Shown in pieces: positions 25,326-34,708 of a DNA stretch of 64,000 bases (position 1 is its first letter; each line of letters opens with the position of its first letter). The stretch is from Frateuria flava (GTDB lineage Bacteria; Pseudomonadota; Gammaproteobacteria; Xanthomonadales; Rhodanobacteraceae): assembly GCF_017837635.1 (NCBI RefSeq), contig NZ_JAGJRS010000022.1, positions 124,001-188,000 of the forward strand, given 5' to 3'. Position numbers and translations under genes: made by a program. Under the pieces are notes generated by a model. It was given only the letters and a program-made list of their open reading frames with translations, was not told the DNA's origin and did no database searches.

Positions 25326-27422
25326 TCAGGGATGCACGTGCTTGCCGGCCGACTGCGCAGCCGGTTCCTGCGGGCAACGGCCCACCACGTGGGCAAGCGT
25401 GTTGGCGTTGTCCACCAGGCGATCGGTGAGGCGGGCGACCTGGTCGGCGCCGGACGGGTCCTCGGACATCGCCAGCAGCGCGCCGAGGCTGCGCTGGAGC
25501 AGGCGCAGGTCGGGCAACTCCAATACCGCACGCTGCTCCCGCAGTGCGCCGGCGATGCCGTGGAGCGCCGTGGCCGTGTGGTCGACGAAGGCGCTCACCT
25601 CGGCCTGCTCGGGCAGGCTCGCGCGGTGTTGCAGCAACGCTTCCAGCGTCATCGCGGTGCGCGCCAGGCGATTGCCGTTGGCGAACAGGGCCTGCGCCAG
25701 GTCGACCAGCGCCGCCGGCGTGGCCGGTTCGGCGCGCATGCGCTCGAGCGAAGCCAGTGCGTTGGTGCGCGCGGTACGGGCGGCGGTGCGCGTCTCCCGG
25801 TGGGTTGCGCGACGCTGCGGTCGACCGAGTGCGCGCAGATAGTCGGCATAGGCATCGAGCATGTCGGCCAATGCTGCGCGGGCGCGGCCGTGTTCCCAGG
25901 TCGGCCACAGCACGTAGGCCAGCAGCGCCATGCCGCTGGCCAGCGCGGTGTTGATCACGCGGTCGGCCACCGCCACGCCCGGATCGACGCCCTCGAAGGA
26001 AAGCAGGACCACGACGGTGCCGGTCAGCGCCGCCACCGCGATGCCGTAGTGCGCGGTCGCCAGGTAGCGAAAAGCCATGCACAGCACGCCCATCAGCACC
26101 AGGTGCGCCCACGGCTCGTCGGGGATCACGTGCAGCAGCCCGGTGGTCAGCAACAGGCCGAGCACGGTGCCGACCACGCGCAGCAGGCCGAAGTTGAAAG
26201 TGGCGGCGAAGTCCGGGCGCAGCACGATGGCGACGGTCATCGGCAGCCAGTAGCCGTGCGGGAGTTCCAGTGCGCGCGAGAGTGCCAGCGCCAGGCTCAG
26301 CGCCACGGCGGAGCGCACCGCATGGCGGAACGCGACCGAACGCGGCGTGAGGTTGGCCAGCAACATGGCGCGTGCGGAGCTTTGCCGCAGCGATACCGGC
26401 AGGCGCAGGTCCGCGGATTCGGCGCGCTGTTCGCCGCGGCTGCCGGCCCAGTTCGCGTTGCGCACGGCAGCGGCGAGCTGGCCGGCCAGCGCATGCACGT
26501 GCAGCGCCCGCTGGGGGCTGGTTTCGGCGGCATGCCGTTCGATCGCGCGCAATGCCTGCAGCGCGCGTTCGGCCGGATCCGGGGCTACGCCTTCCTCCAG
26601 CGCCTCGGCAATATGGTCGAGCACGCGCGCCACGCGAGCACGGAAGCGCAGCGGCACGGCGTGGTTCGGTGAGCCGTCGGCCAGCGCGGTGAGCTCCAGG
26701 CGGATGCGTTCGGCCAGTTCCAGCATCACGCCGAAGGCTTCCATGGCGCGGCCGCGTGCGTGGAAGCGGCCCAGCAGCGTCTGCTGCAGCGTGGTCATCG
26801 CGCCACTGAGCGCAGGCTCGTCCTCGTCGTCCTGCGAGCGCTGCCGGGCCACCGCGGCCAGACCCCGGTAGACCACCGCCAGCGCCTGCCGCTCGGGCCG
26901 GTAGCGCTGCAGGGGCCAGGCAGCCACCGAAAAAAGCATCATCAGCAGGCCGCCGGCGAAGATCAGCCCGGCACCCGCCGCCGCAAGCGCGGGCGAGGTG
27001 GGATAGGCCGCGGTGACCACCAGCAGGATCATGCTGGTCATGCCCACGCGCGCCAGGTCGGTACCGAACACCACCAGCATGCCGCCGCCGAAGCCGACCA
27101 GCGCAGTAGCCAGCAGCATCGAGGGCAGGTGCCCGCCGATCAGGAAGCCGGCGAACGCCGCCAGGCCGGCGGCAAGCGAGGCCAGCAGGAGCTGTCGTAC
27201 CCGCTGTCGGTACGGTCCGGGCTGGTCGGAGAACATCGTGTCCAGCGCGCCGGCGGCGATGCCCAGGCCGACCGCGGTGTAACCGGTCGCCATGCCGATC
27301 GCCAGCGGCAGCACCACGGCCAGCGTGTTGCGTACGACCACCCGCAGCGGGACGTCCGGACGCTTGGTTCGCGTCAGGCTTTCCAGCACGTTGGCGCGTA
27401 GCGAATAGACGCTGGCGGTCAT
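25326..27422 (-). CDS. FUSC-family inner-membrane protein (YccS/aromatic-acid-exporter-like)
   Basis: 698 residues. Two blocks of about five to six transmembrane helices, about residues 30-180 and 370-500, are separated and followed by large cytoplasmic helical regions (for example LERMRAEPATP and LPEQAEVSAF). This is the duplicated layout of FUSC proteins such as YccS and AaeB, thought to export aromatic acids or similar compounds. The second block contains RHAVRSAVALSLALAL and LPHGYWLPMTVAIVLRPDF, a family hallmark. The substrate is unknown. It stands alone: tssA is 147 bases downstream and efpL 216 bases upstream across a repeat-containing gap. Confidence 0.85.
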   Translation of the reverse strand: MTASVYSLRANVLESLTRTKRPDVPLRVVVRNTLAVVLPLAIGMATGYTAVGLGIAAGALDTMFSDQPGPYRQRVRQLLLASLAAGLAAFAGFLIGGHLPSMLLATALVGFGGGMLVVFGTDLARVGMTSMILLVVTAAYPTSPALAAAGAGLIFAGGLLMMLFSVAAWPLQRYRPERQALAVVYRGLAAVARQRSQDDEDEPALSGAMTTLQQTLLGRFHARGRAMEAFGVMLELAERIRLELTALADGSPNHAVPLRFRARVARVLDHIAEALEEGVAPDPAERALQALRAIERHAAETSPQRALHVHALAGQLAAAVRNANWAGSRGEQRAESADLRLPVSLRQSSARAMLLANLTPRSVAFRHAVRSAVALSLALALSRALELPHGYWLPMTVAIVLRPDFAATFNFGLLRVVGTVLGLLLTTGLLHVIPDEPWAHLVLMGVLCMAFRYLATAHYGIAVAALTGTVVVLLSFEGVDPGVAVADRVINTALASGMALLAYVLWPTWEHGRARAALADMLDAYADYLRALGRPQRRATHRETRTAARTARTNALASLERMRAEPATPAALVDLAQALFANGNRLARTAMTLEALLQHRASLPEQAEVSAFVDHTATALHGIAGALREQRAVLELPDLRLLQRSLGALLAMSEDPSGADQVARLTDRLVDNANTLAHVVGRCPQEPAAQSAGKHVHP

Positions 27423-27570
27423 GGGACGAATCGCTGGGGTGGGGACAGGCGATTCTGCACAAGACTAGTTGAACCGCCGTATAGGACGTCGCGCCAGGAG
27501 CACCCCATTCGCCTTAGGCACCTTCCCCGTGACCCGCGGCAAGCTCATCGTCCGAACCGCGCGCCTTGAT

Positions 27571-27594
27571 CCTTCCCCGCTCTCGCGGGGGAGG
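27571..27594. repeat. Intergenic GC dyad (CCTTCCCC family)
   Basis: Arms CCTTCCCCGC and GCGGGGGAGG around the loop TCTC. It lies in the 216-bp gap between the FUSC gene and efpL, whose start and end face away. Same family as the dyads near 30683, 36634 and 42102. Confidence 0.6.
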
Positions 27595-27638
27595 GTGCCC
27601 GCACGGCGGATGGGGCGCCCCGCGGGGAACCGGCCCGG

Positions 27639-28202
27639 TCAGGCGCGCCCGGCGAACTCGCCTGTCAGCGTGTTCACCCAGACCTTTTCCTCGTTGGTGA
27701 TGTACTCGGGTACCTGGATCTCGACGCCGGTGTTGAGGCGCGCGGGCTTGGTGCGCTTGGTTGCGCTGGCGCCCTTGAGCTCCGGTGCGGTGTCGACCAC
27801 CGTCAGCACCACGCTGGTCGGCACCTGCAGGCCTACCGGCGCGTCGTCGATCAGCTGCACGTAGTAGCCCTCGGTGTCCTCCACGATGTAGCCGGCGTTG
27901 TCGCCGACCAGCTCGGGGCCGAGCAGGTACTGGGTGTAGTCCTCGGCGTCCATGAACACGAACGCCTCGCCATCCATGTAGGAGAAGTTAGCCGCGCGGC
28001 GGACCAGGTCCATTTCCTTCAGGTCGTCGTCCGCGCGCAGGCTCAGGTCGAACTTGCGTCCGCCCGGGATCGAATACATGGTGAAGCGGAAGGTCACGTT
28101 CCCGCCGCGCGCGGTGGGCGCGCTGCGCTCGATGTCGCGCACCTGGTAGACAGTGCCGTCGTGCTCGACCACGTTGCCTTTCTTGACGTCGGAAGCTTTC
28201 AT
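27639..28202 (-). CDS. efpL: Elongation factor P-like protein EfpL (YeiP)
   Basis: 187 residues from the ATG at 28202 ([11 protein letters not shown]). Three beta domains of the EF-P fold are present. The first has the S-P-T-A-R-G type loop of EfpL/YeiP (SAPTARGG, tip Arg32) instead of the Lys/Arg loop of true EF-P that is modified. The C-terminus has the signature [24 protein letters not shown] in sections. EfpL relieves ribosome stalling at proline and other difficult motifs without post-translational modification, as described for E. coli. This is a single-gene unit; upstream lies an ATCGGGAATGG inverted repeat, then the SDR gene. Confidence 0.93.
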   Translation of the reverse strand: MKASDVKKGNVVEHDGTVYQVRDIERSAPTARGGNVTFRFTMYSIPGGRKFDLSLRADDDLKEMDLVRRAANFSYMDGEAFVFMDAEDYTQYLLGPELVGDNAGYIVEDTEGYYVQLIDDAPVGLQVPTSVVLTVVDTAPELKGASATKRTKPARLNTGVEIQVPEYITNEEKVWVNTLTGEFAGRA

Positions 28203-28212
28203 TGGGCTGGGA

Positions 28213-28275
28213 ATCGGGAATGGTGAATAGGGAATGGTAAGCGCTGCAGTCGGGAGGCCTTTGGCCATTCCCGAT
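28213..28275. repeat. Inverted repeat of the CGGGAATGG type
   Basis: Perfect 11-bp arms ATCGGGAATGG (28213-28223) and CCATTCCCGAT (28265-28275), with an additional GGGAATGG copy at about 28230. It fills the gap between the SDR dehydrogenase stop and the efpL start, so it may be in the efpL 5' leader or end the upstream transcript. Confidence 0.7.
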
Positions 28276-28289
28276 TGACCATTGGCGAT

Positions 28290-29057
28290 TTACTTCGGCT
28301 GCAGCCGCACCGCGCCATCCAGGCGAATGGTCTCGCCATTGATGTAGCGGTTGCCCAGGATGAAGGCGACCGTCTGCGCGAATTCCTCCGGCTTGCCCAG
28401 GCGCGAGGGGAACGGGATCGAGGCGCCGAGCGATTCCTGCACCTGCGGGGGCATGCCATCGACCATCGGGGTCCAGAAGATGCCCGGCGCGATCGTCGCC
28501 ACGCGGATGCCGAAGCGCGCCAGTTCGCGTGCCATCGGCAGCGTCATGCCGACCACGCCGCCCTTGGAGGCCGAATACGCGGCCTGGCCGATCTGGCCTT
28601 CGTAGGCGGCCACCGAGGCGGTGTTGATGATCACGCCGCGCTCGCCGTCTTCGCCGGCTTCGTTGGACTGCATCAGCGCCGCACCGGCCTTGGCCACGTT
28701 GAAGCTGCCGACCAGGTTCACCATCACGGTGGCCTGGAACTGCGACAGCGCCATCGGGCCTTCCTTGCCCAGCACGCGGCCGGCGCCCAGGATGCCGGCG
28801 CAGTTCATCACCACGTTGAGTCCGCCCATCGCCTCGCGCGCGGCGGCGACGTTGGCGGTCACGCCTTCCTCGGAGGTGACGTCGGTGCGGTAGAAACGCG
28901 CGGCATTGCCCAGCGCCTGGGCGGCCTGCTGGCCCTTCTCCTCGTTGACGTCGAACAGCGCGACCTTCGCGCCCTGCGCGACGAGATGCTGCGCCACCGC
29001 GTGGCCGAGTCCGGAGGCGCCGCCGGTGATGACGGCCTTGACCTGATCGAGCTGCAT
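28290..29057 (-). CDS. Short-chain dehydrogenase, 3-hydroxyacyl-CoA dehydrogenase type (HSD17B10-like)
   Basis: 255 residues from the ATG at 29057, preceded by an AAGGA ribosome site. Rossmann motif TGGASGLG near residue 11, the NxAG block as NCAGIL, and catalytic Y-S-A-S-K in QAAYSASKGG; the overall pattern (IINTASVAAYEGQIGQ, then GIFWTPM) is that of the type-10 3-hydroxy-2-methylbutyryl-CoA/3-hydroxyacyl-CoA dehydrogenases. It likely oxidises a beta-hydroxyacyl-CoA with NAD in branched-chain amino-acid or fatty-acid breakdown. Single gene on the - strand, with no acyl-CoA gene nearby, so the substrate is inferred from family only. Confidence 0.85.
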   Translation of the reverse strand: MQLDQVKAVITGGASGLGHAVAQHLVAQGAKVALFDVNEEKGQQAAQALGNAARFYRTDVTSEEGVTANVAAAREAMGGLNVVMNCAGILGAGRVLGKEGPMALSQFQATVMVNLVGSFNVAKAGAALMQSNEAGEDGERGVIINTASVAAYEGQIGQAAYSASKGGVVGMTLPMARELARFGIRVATIAPGIFWTPMVDGMPPQVQESLGASIPFPSRLGKPEEFAQTVAFILGNRYINGETIRLDGAVRLQPK

Positions 29058-29123
29058 GGGAGGGGTCCTTGTGAGGCGGAAAGCGGCAATGGTAGCCGAA
29101 GCCGCGAACCGGCCCGAGCCCGC

Positions 29124-29186
29124 AAGGTGGGCTTCAGCCCACCTTGTTCGCGCCGGCGAAGGTGCTGGGCTTGAAGCCCGCCCTAC
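29124..29186. repeat. Palindromic intergenic repeat overlapping the end of lpxH
   Basis: A near-perfect palindrome with 10-bp arms AAGGTGGGCT/AGCCCACCTT (29124-29145), followed by a second dyad GGGCTTGAAGCCC (29167-29179). The lpxH stop codon (29183-29185) lies inside the distal edge, so the element abuts and possibly shaped the lpxH C-terminus. Confidence 0.65.
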
Positions 29187-29911
29187 GTCGATTGCAGGCG
29201 GCGCAGGTCGACCGTGTCCGCGTCCACGCGCAGCACCGAGCCCTGTTCGTACCAGTCGCCCAGTACGATGCGTTGCGCGTCCTGGCCGTCGAGCGTGAAT
29301 TCGTGGACCGCCGGCCGGTGCGTGTGGCCGTGGATCAGGCGGGTGACGCCGGCGCCGCGCATCGCCTGGGCGACCGCTTCGGCGTTCACGTCCATGATCG
29401 ACTCCATGGTGGCGCCGGTGTGCGCGCGGCTGTCGGCGCGGGCCTTGGCGGCGAAGGCGCGGCGTGCCTGAAGCGGCATCGCCAGGATGTTCGCCTTCCA
29501 CTCGGGCGTGCGCACCTGGCGGCGCACCGCCTGGTAGGCGACGTCGTCGGTACACAGCGTGTCGCCGTGCATGAGCAGGGTGGGGCGGCCATGCAGGTCG
29601 TGCACCACGCCGTCCTCGAGCAGGGTCAGGCCGGCGCGGTCGGCGTAATCCTGGCCGAGCAGGAAGTCGCGGTTGCCGGGCAGGAAGTACACCGGCCGGC
29701 CCGACGCACGCACCGCGCGCGTGGCGCGGGCGATCCGGGTCGGCAGTTCCGCATCATCGTCGTCGCCGACCCAGGCTTCGACCAGGTCGCCCAGGATGTA
29801 CAGCGCGTCGGCCTGGCGCACCTCGTCGCCGGCCAGGTAGCGCTCGAACAGGTCGGTGATGTGCGGGCGACTGTCGTCCAGATGCAGGTCGGCGATGAAC
29901 AGGCTGGCCAT
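29183..29911 (-). CDS. lpxH: UDP-2,3-diacylglucosamine diphosphatase LpxH
   Basis: 242 residues, standard length. Calcineurin-like metallophosphoesterase motifs appear in order: ADLHL (D-x-H), ILGDLVEAW, PGNRDF, MHGDTL and HGHTHRP. LpxH removes UMP from UDP-2,3-diacylglucosamine to give lipid X in lipid A synthesis, as a peripheral enzyme on the cytoplasmic side of the inner membrane. Its ATG shares one base with the stop of the cyclophilin gene (TGATG), so the two are translationally coupled; this ppi-lpxH pairing recurs in gammaproteobacteria. Confidence 0.95.
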   Translation of the reverse strand: MASLFIADLHLDDSRPHITDLFERYLAGDEVRQADALYILGDLVEAWVGDDDDAELPTRIARATRAVRASGRPVYFLPGNRDFLLGQDYADRAGLTLLEDGVVHDLHGRPTLLMHGDTLCTDDVAYQAVRRQVRTPEWKANILAMPLQARRAFAAKARADSRAHTGATMESIMDVNAEAVAQAMRGAGVTRLIHGHTHRPAVHEFTLDGQDAQRIVLGDWYEQGSVLRVDADTVDLRRLQST

Positions 29912-30591
29912 CAGCCGCCCTTCTTGCCGGCTGGCCTGGCCACGCTGGCTGCCTTGGCGCTGGCGGCGGAGGCGGGCGCCTCCTCGCCGATCACGCGTAC
30001 GCTCTGGATGACCGGCAGCGGGTAGGGCACGTCGGCGGCGAACGGGCCCTGGCCGCGGGTCGGCAGGCCCGCGATCTTGTCGACCACGTCCATGCCCTCG
30101 ACGACCCGGCCGAACACCGCATAGCCCCAGGTCAGCCCGCTCTGGTTGCCGGCGTAGTCCAGGCGACGGTTGTCGACCAGGTTGATGAAGAACTGCGCCG
30201 TGCCCGAGTTCGGATCGGCGCCGCGCGCCACCGCCACGGTGCCGCGCAGGTTGGACAGGCCGTTGTCCGCTTCGCTGGCGATCGCCGGATGGGTGCGCTT
30301 GGGTTGAAGGTCGCGCGTGTACAGGCCGCCCTGCACCAGGTACCCGTTGATGGCGCGATGGAACACGGTGCCGTCGTAAAAGCCCTCGCGCACGTACTGC
30401 AGGAAATTCGCCACGCTTTTGGGCGCCTTGTCCGGGAACAGTTCCAGCGTGATGTCGCCAACGCTGGTGTGCACCAGCACCTTCGGCCCCGGCGCGGGGG
30501 GCGTCGCGCTGGTGCTCGCCGGCGGCGGCGCGGCCTGGGCGGCGACGCCCAGGGGCAGGAACAGCAGGAGGGCCAGCAGGAGTCGGGGCAT
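29911..30591 (-). CDS. Secreted cyclophilin-type peptidyl-prolyl cis-trans isomerase
   Basis: 226 residues from the ATG at 30591, chosen because it opens a good signal peptide (MPRLLLALLLFLPLGVAAQA). A Pro/Ala-rich linker follows, then a cyclophilin domain (about 45-205) with VGDITLELF, FLQYVREGFYDGTVFHRAI, VARGADPNSGTAQFFIN and AVFGRVVEGMDVVDKIA. The active-site Arg (FHR), Phe and Gln (AQFF) are present. It assists folding of periplasmic or envelope proteins. A Lys/Ala C-terminal tail (GKKGG) follows. It is the first gene of a two-gene unit with lpxH. Confidence 0.9.
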   Translation of the reverse strand: MPRLLLALLLFLPLGVAAQAAPPPASTSATPPAPGPKVLVHTSVGDITLELFPDKAPKSVANFLQYVREGFYDGTVFHRAINGYLVQGGLYTRDLQPKRTHPAIASEADNGLSNLRGTVAVARGADPNSGTAQFFINLVDNRRLDYAGNQSGLTWGYAVFGRVVEGMDVVDKIAGLPTRGQGPFAADVPYPLPVIQSVRVIGEEAPASAASAKAASVARPAGKKGG

Positions 30592-30773
30592 GCGTGCGGA
30601 ACCTGTGTGGATTGCCTGCGCATGATACGCGGTGGCGTTGCGTGGGCTGAAGCGCGCTTTTCCGGGAAGCTGCGCCCGTGTGCCTTCTTCCGTTGACGGG
30701 GGAAGGACCACGCGGGGAGATCGCGCCGTGTGCCGCATCCTTCCTTCCGGCGAGGGGATGCGTGGGTGCCTGC
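30592..30773. repeat. Gap between ppx and the cyclophilin gene with GC dyad repeats
   Basis: 182 bp carrying CCTTCTTCCG/GGGGGAAGG (about 30683-30706, with a G-T pair) and a second partial dyad near 30738-30760 (ATCCTTCC, then GAGGGGATG). No gene was seen. These belong to the same family as the elements at 27571, 36634 and 42102. Confidence 0.5.
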
Positions 30774-32288
30774 CTAGGTGCGCTGGATTTCCAGCGTCAG
30801 CCCGAGCTCCGCCATCGGCCCCTGTTCCTGCTCCAGGTCCGCCTCGGTCAGCGGATGCTGGTCAAGCCACGTAGCCGGAATGGCCAGCCGAAGGCGGTGG
30901 CTGGTGGCGTTGAGCTTCAGTGGCGGCAGCGACTCGGCGCGGCGTCCGCGGCGGAACAGCACCGCCAGCCGCAGCAGCGCGGTGATGTGCCGGGCCAGCG
31001 CGCGGTAGCGCTGCGGCAGTACCGAGATCAGCGCCTTGGCCGGCTTGCGCCGGTGCGCCTCGATCACGGCCGAGAGCAGTTGCTGCTCCTGCCGCGAGAA
31101 ACCGGCCAGGTCGGCATGGCGCAGGATGTAGGCGCCGTGGTGGTGATGCTGGCTGTGCGCGATGGCCAGCCCGATCTCGTGCACGCGGGCGGCCCAGGAG
31201 AGCCACTCGCGCGCCTCGGCATCCAGCTTCCACGGACGCGCGACCTGGTCGAACAGCCCCAGCGCCGTCTGCTCGACGCGCCGCGCCTGCGCGCGATCGA
31301 CGCCGTAGCGGGTGGCCAGCGCGTCGATGCTGTCGGTGCGCGGGTCGCGGCCGCCGGCGCGGCCGAGCAGGTCCCACAGCAGGCCTTCGCGCATGGAGCT
31401 TTCGCACACGCGCATGTGGCCGATGCCCAGCGCCTCGAACGCCGCCTCCAGGATCACCACGGCGCCGGCGAACACCGGTGCGCGTTCCTCGGTAAGGCCG
31501 GGCAGGCGCAGCAGGTCCATCTGGCCCTGTTCGAGGATCGCCTCGCGCAATTCGGCCAGGGCATCCAGGGTGACGCCGTCGTCGGTCAGGCCCATCGCCT
31601 GCACCACGGCGTCGACCGCCTTGGCGCTGCCCGAGGAGCCGTAGGCCTCCTGCCAGCCGGCTTCGCGGAAATCCTCGGCGAACTGCTGCAGCAGCACGCC
31701 GACTTCGCTGCGCGCGCGCTGCCAGCGCTTGGGCGTAAGCCGGCCGCCGGGAAAGAAGCGCAACGTGGACGCGATGCAGCCGGCCTGCACGCTCTCGGTG
31801 TGCAACGGCGCGAGCCCGCGGCCAATGATGAACTCGGTGCTGCCGCCGCCTACGTCGATGACCAGCCGCGGCTCGCGCGAGGCGGGCAGGTCATGCGCCA
31901 CGCCAAGGAAGATGAGCCGACCTTCCTCGCGGCCGGAGACGATCTCCACGGGATGGCCCAGCGCGTCTTCGGCCGCGCCCAGGAAGTTGTGCGGCGACGA
32001 CAGCCGCCGCACGGTATTGGTGGCCACCGCGCGCACGTTGGCCGAGGGCAGGCTCTCGATGCGCTGGCCGAAGCGCGCCAGGCTCGCCAGTGCGCGGGCG
32101 CGGTGGGCGGCATCGAGCGTGCCGTCCGAACGCAGGCCGGCGGCCAGGCGCACGCTGTCGCGCAGGCGGTCGATCACGCGCGGCTCGCCGTGCTCCATCC
32201 GCGCCACCACCATGTGGAAGCTGTTCGAACCCAGGTCGACGGCTGCGATCAGCTCGCCATCCTTGATGGGTACGGGCTCGGTGGTCAC
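30774..32288 (-). CDS. ppx: Exopolyphosphatase, Ppx/GppA family
   Basis: 504 residues from a GTG at 32288 (TTEPVPIKDGELIAAVDLGSNS in order); a longer reading from 32372 exists but would run into repeat DNA. The N-terminal actin-like ATPase folds carry DLGSNSFHMVV near 16 and DVGGGSTEF near 140. The C-terminal HD-like part contains RVHEIGLAIAHSQHHHHGAYI. The enzyme cuts phosphate from polyphosphate chain ends; GppA-type pppGpp hydrolysis is an alternative. It lies 181 bases downstream of ppk1 on the same strand, separated by a REP pair. With ppk1, phoR and phoB it makes one phosphate-storage block. Confidence 0.9.
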   Translation of the reverse strand: MTTEPVPIKDGELIAAVDLGSNSFHMVVARMEHGEPRVIDRLRDSVRLAAGLRSDGTLDAAHRARALASLARFGQRIESLPSANVRAVATNTVRRLSSPHNFLGAAEDALGHPVEIVSGREEGRLIFLGVAHDLPASREPRLVIDVGGGSTEFIIGRGLAPLHTESVQAGCIASTLRFFPGGRLTPKRWQRARSEVGVLLQQFAEDFREAGWQEAYGSSGSAKAVDAVVQAMGLTDDGVTLDALAELREAILEQGQMDLLRLPGLTEERAPVFAGAVVILEAAFEALGIGHMRVCESSMREGLLWDLLGRAGGRDPRTDSIDALATRYGVDRAQARRVEQTALGLFDQVARPWKLDAEAREWLSWAARVHEIGLAIAHSQHHHHGAYILRHADLAGFSRQEQQLLSAVIEAHRRKPAKALISVLPQRYRALARHITALLRLAVLFRRGRRAESLPPLKLNATSHRLRLAIPATWLDQHPLTEADLEQEQGPMAELGLTLEIQRT

Positions 32289-32356
32289 GCGGCGGTTCCA
32301 GGCAGGCGAGGCGCGCATTCTGCCACGCGCGGCCGGGCGCACGCGGCCTTCACGCT

Positions 32357-32449
32357 GGAGGAGCGCACCCATTCGCCATCGTCATGCTGGCGTGGGCTGG
32401 CGGTTTCGGCATACGGGGCATGGCGGTCGCGCCCAGGTGCGCTCCTACA
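32357..32449. repeat. REP pair (GGAGCGCACC / GGTGCGCTCCTACA) between ppk1 and ppx
   Basis: Forward copy GGAGGAGCGCACC at 32357-32369 and reverse copy GGTGCGCTCCTACA at 32436-32449, preceded by GGTCGCGCCCA. One of seven intergenic inverted-repeat loci on a related plan in the window. Confidence 0.7.
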
Positions 32450-32469
32450 AGAGCAGGGTTGTGCGAGGC

Positions 32470-34566
32470 TCATGTGCAGATCTTGTCCAGCAGCGTCTGC
32501 TGCGCGCTGTGCGGAGGCTGATCGCCCGGTACCGCGCGGGTGTAGCGGCCGTCGCTGCCGAGCAGCCAGGCCTGGGTGTTGTCGGCCAGGCCGTTGGCCA
32601 GCGTCTCGTCGAACACGCGCGCGGCCAGCGCCGGGTCGAGGATCGGGAAGGCCACCTCGATGCGGCGCATCAGGTTGCGTTCCATCCAGTCGGCGCTGGC
32701 GCAATAGATCTCTGGCTGGCCGTCGTTGGCGAACCAGTACACGCGGCTGTGCTCCAGGAACCGGCCCACGATCGAGCGCACGCGGATGCCTTCGGAAATA
32801 CCCGGCAGGCCCGGGCGCAGCGTGCAGGCGCCGCGCACGATCAAGTCGATCTCCACGCCGGCCTGCGAGGCGCGGTAGAGCGCCTCGATCACGTGCGACT
32901 CGTTGAGCGCATTGAGCTTGGCCACGATGCGCGCCGGCTTGCCCGCCTGTGCGTTGGCCGTCTCGCGCTCGATCTTGGCGACCACGCTCTTGTACAGCGT
33001 GAAGGGCGAATGCAGCAGGCGCTTGAGGCTGATCACCGAGCCCAGGCCCGAGAGTTGCTGGAACACCTTGTGCAGGTCCTCGCCGATCTCAGGGTTGGCG
33101 GTCATCAGGCCGATGTCGGTGTACATCCGGCTGTTGGCTTGGTGATAGTTGCCGGTGGACAGGTGCACGTAGCGGCGCAGGACGCCGGTCTCGCGGCGCA
33201 CGATCAGCATCATCTTGGCGTGGGTCTTGTAGCCGACCACGCCGTAGACCACCTGCACGCCGGCTTCCTGCAGTCGTGTCGCCAGGCGGATGTTGGCCTC
33301 CTCGTCGAAGCGCGCGCGCAGCTCGATCACCACGGTGACGTCCTTGCCGTTGCGCGCGGCCTCCACCAGCAGGTCGACCAGCGGGGTGTCCTCGCCGGCG
33401 CGGTAGAGCGTCTGCTTGATCGCCAGCACGGCCGGATCGGCCGCGGCCTGGCGCAGCAGGTCGACGACCGCGGCGAAGCTTTCGTAGGGATGGTGCAGCA
33501 GCACGTCGTGCTGGCCGATCAGCTCGAACAGGTTGGCGCCCGGTTCGATCGCCGCCGGCAGGCAGGGCACGAAGCGCGGGAACTTCAGTTCCGGCCGGTC
33601 CACATGGTCGTAGATGCCGCCGGCACGGATGATGTTGACCGGGCCGTCGCAACGGTAGACGTCCGATTCCTCCAGCTCGAAGTTGGCCACGAGCATGGCG
33701 GTGATTGCCTTCGGGCAGTCGTTGGCGATTTCCAGCCGCACCGGGCGCGCGTAGCCGCGCCCGAGCAATTCCTCGCTGAGTGCGCGGGCGAGGTTCTCCA
33801 CCTCCGCTTCCTCGACGATCAGCTCGCTGTTTCGGGTGACGCGGAACTGATACGAACCGACCACCTTGAAGCCGGGGAACATCAGGTCGACGAAGGCCTG
33901 CAGCAGTTCGGCCAGGAACACGAACGTGTCGCCATCGCCGCCGACTTCGGTCGGCAGCTTGACGATGCGCGGCAGCGAGCGCGGTGCACGCACCAGCGCC
34001 ATGTGGCCCTCGTGCCCGAACGCGTCGCGGCCTTGCAGCACCACGGCGATGTTGAGCGTCTTGTTGAGGATGCGCGGGAACGGATGCGCCGGGTCCAGCC
34101 CCAGCGGCGAGAGCACCGGCAGCACCTCGTGCTCGAAATAGCCCTGCAGCCAGCGCCGCTGCACCGCGTTCCACTGGTGGCGGGTGAGGAAGCGGATGCC
34201 CTCGGCGTCCAGCTGTGGACGGAGCTGTTCCTGCCAGGTCGCGTACTGCTCGGTGACCAGGTCCAGCACCCGCGCGCGGATGCGCGTCAGCAGTTCGCCG
34301 GAGGACAGCCCGTCCGGGCCCGGTGCGGCCGAGCCATAGGCATGGTGGTGCTTGAGCATCGCCACGCGCACCTCGAAGAACTCGTCGAGGTTGTTCGCCA
34401 CGATGCTCAGGTAACGCAGTCGTTCCAGCAGCGGCACGTGGGCATCGCGCGCCATGGCGAGCACGCGGAAGTTGAACTCCAGCGCGGCCAGCTCGCGGCT
34501 CAGGTACAGCTCCGGCGCGGACAGGTCGGCGATCGCAGTGGCGGTTTGTGGCGGTTTGCGGGCCAT
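32470..34566 (-). CDS. ppk1: Polyphosphate kinase Ppk1
   Basis: 698 residues from the ATG at 34566 (MARKPPQ), a typical Ppk1 length. It shows the N-terminal ELAALEFNFRVL and LRYLSIVANNLDEFFEVRV, then PLGLDPAHPFP, the autophosphorylated His region YKTHAKMM, the LSTGNYH phospholipase-D-like motif and MERNLMRRIEVAFPI. The enzyme polymerises ATP gamma-phosphate into polyphosphate at the inner membrane. Downstream of phoB-phoR on the same strand, so it is probably phosphate-controlled. All catalytic motifs are intact. Confidence 0.96.
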   Translation of the reverse strand: MARKPPQTATAIADLSAPELYLSRELAALEFNFRVLAMARDAHVPLLERLRYLSIVANNLDEFFEVRVAMLKHHHAYGSAAPGPDGLSSGELLTRIRARVLDLVTEQYATWQEQLRPQLDAEGIRFLTRHQWNAVQRRWLQGYFEHEVLPVLSPLGLDPAHPFPRILNKTLNIAVVLQGRDAFGHEGHMALVRAPRSLPRIVKLPTEVGGDGDTFVFLAELLQAFVDLMFPGFKVVGSYQFRVTRNSELIVEEAEVENLARALSEELLGRGYARPVRLEIANDCPKAITAMLVANFELEESDVYRCDGPVNIIRAGGIYDHVDRPELKFPRFVPCLPAAIEPGANLFELIGQHDVLLHHPYESFAAVVDLLRQAAADPAVLAIKQTLYRAGEDTPLVDLLVEAARNGKDVTVVIELRARFDEEANIRLATRLQEAGVQVVYGVVGYKTHAKMMLIVRRETGVLRRYVHLSTGNYHQANSRMYTDIGLMTANPEIGEDLHKVFQQLSGLGSVISLKRLLHSPFTLYKSVVAKIERETANAQAGKPARIVAKLNALNESHVIEALYRASQAGVEIDLIVRGACTLRPGLPGISEGIRVRSIVGRFLEHSRVYWFANDGQPEIYCASADWMERNLMRRIEVAFPILDPALAARVFDETLANGLADNTQAWLLGSDGRYTRAVPGDQPPHSAQQTLLDKICT

Positions 34567-34649
34567 GGGGACCCATTCTGGACGATGCGGGGACCAAGTA
34601 CACCCGGTGACCGTCACACGGTCGGGTGGCCTTCAGCCGTGCAGGCCCC

Positions 34650-34708
34650 TGTAGGAACGCACCGTGCGCGACCGGAAGGCCCGCGGTCGCGCACGGGTGC
34701 GCCTTTAC
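34650..34708. repeat. REP pair between phoR and ppk1
   Basis: GTAGGAACGCACCGTGCGCG at 34650-34669, continuing ACCG, and the inverse copy CGGTCGCGCACGGGTGCGCC at 34684-34703, ending TTTAC. The whole element can fold into one long hairpin, and its edge overlaps the last codons of phoR. Confidence 0.75.

Noticed and set aside
32289-32372. Upstream start for ppx at 32372
   Set aside because: The added residues are Arg-rich and lie over repeat DNA; the family alignment begins after the GTG at 32288.
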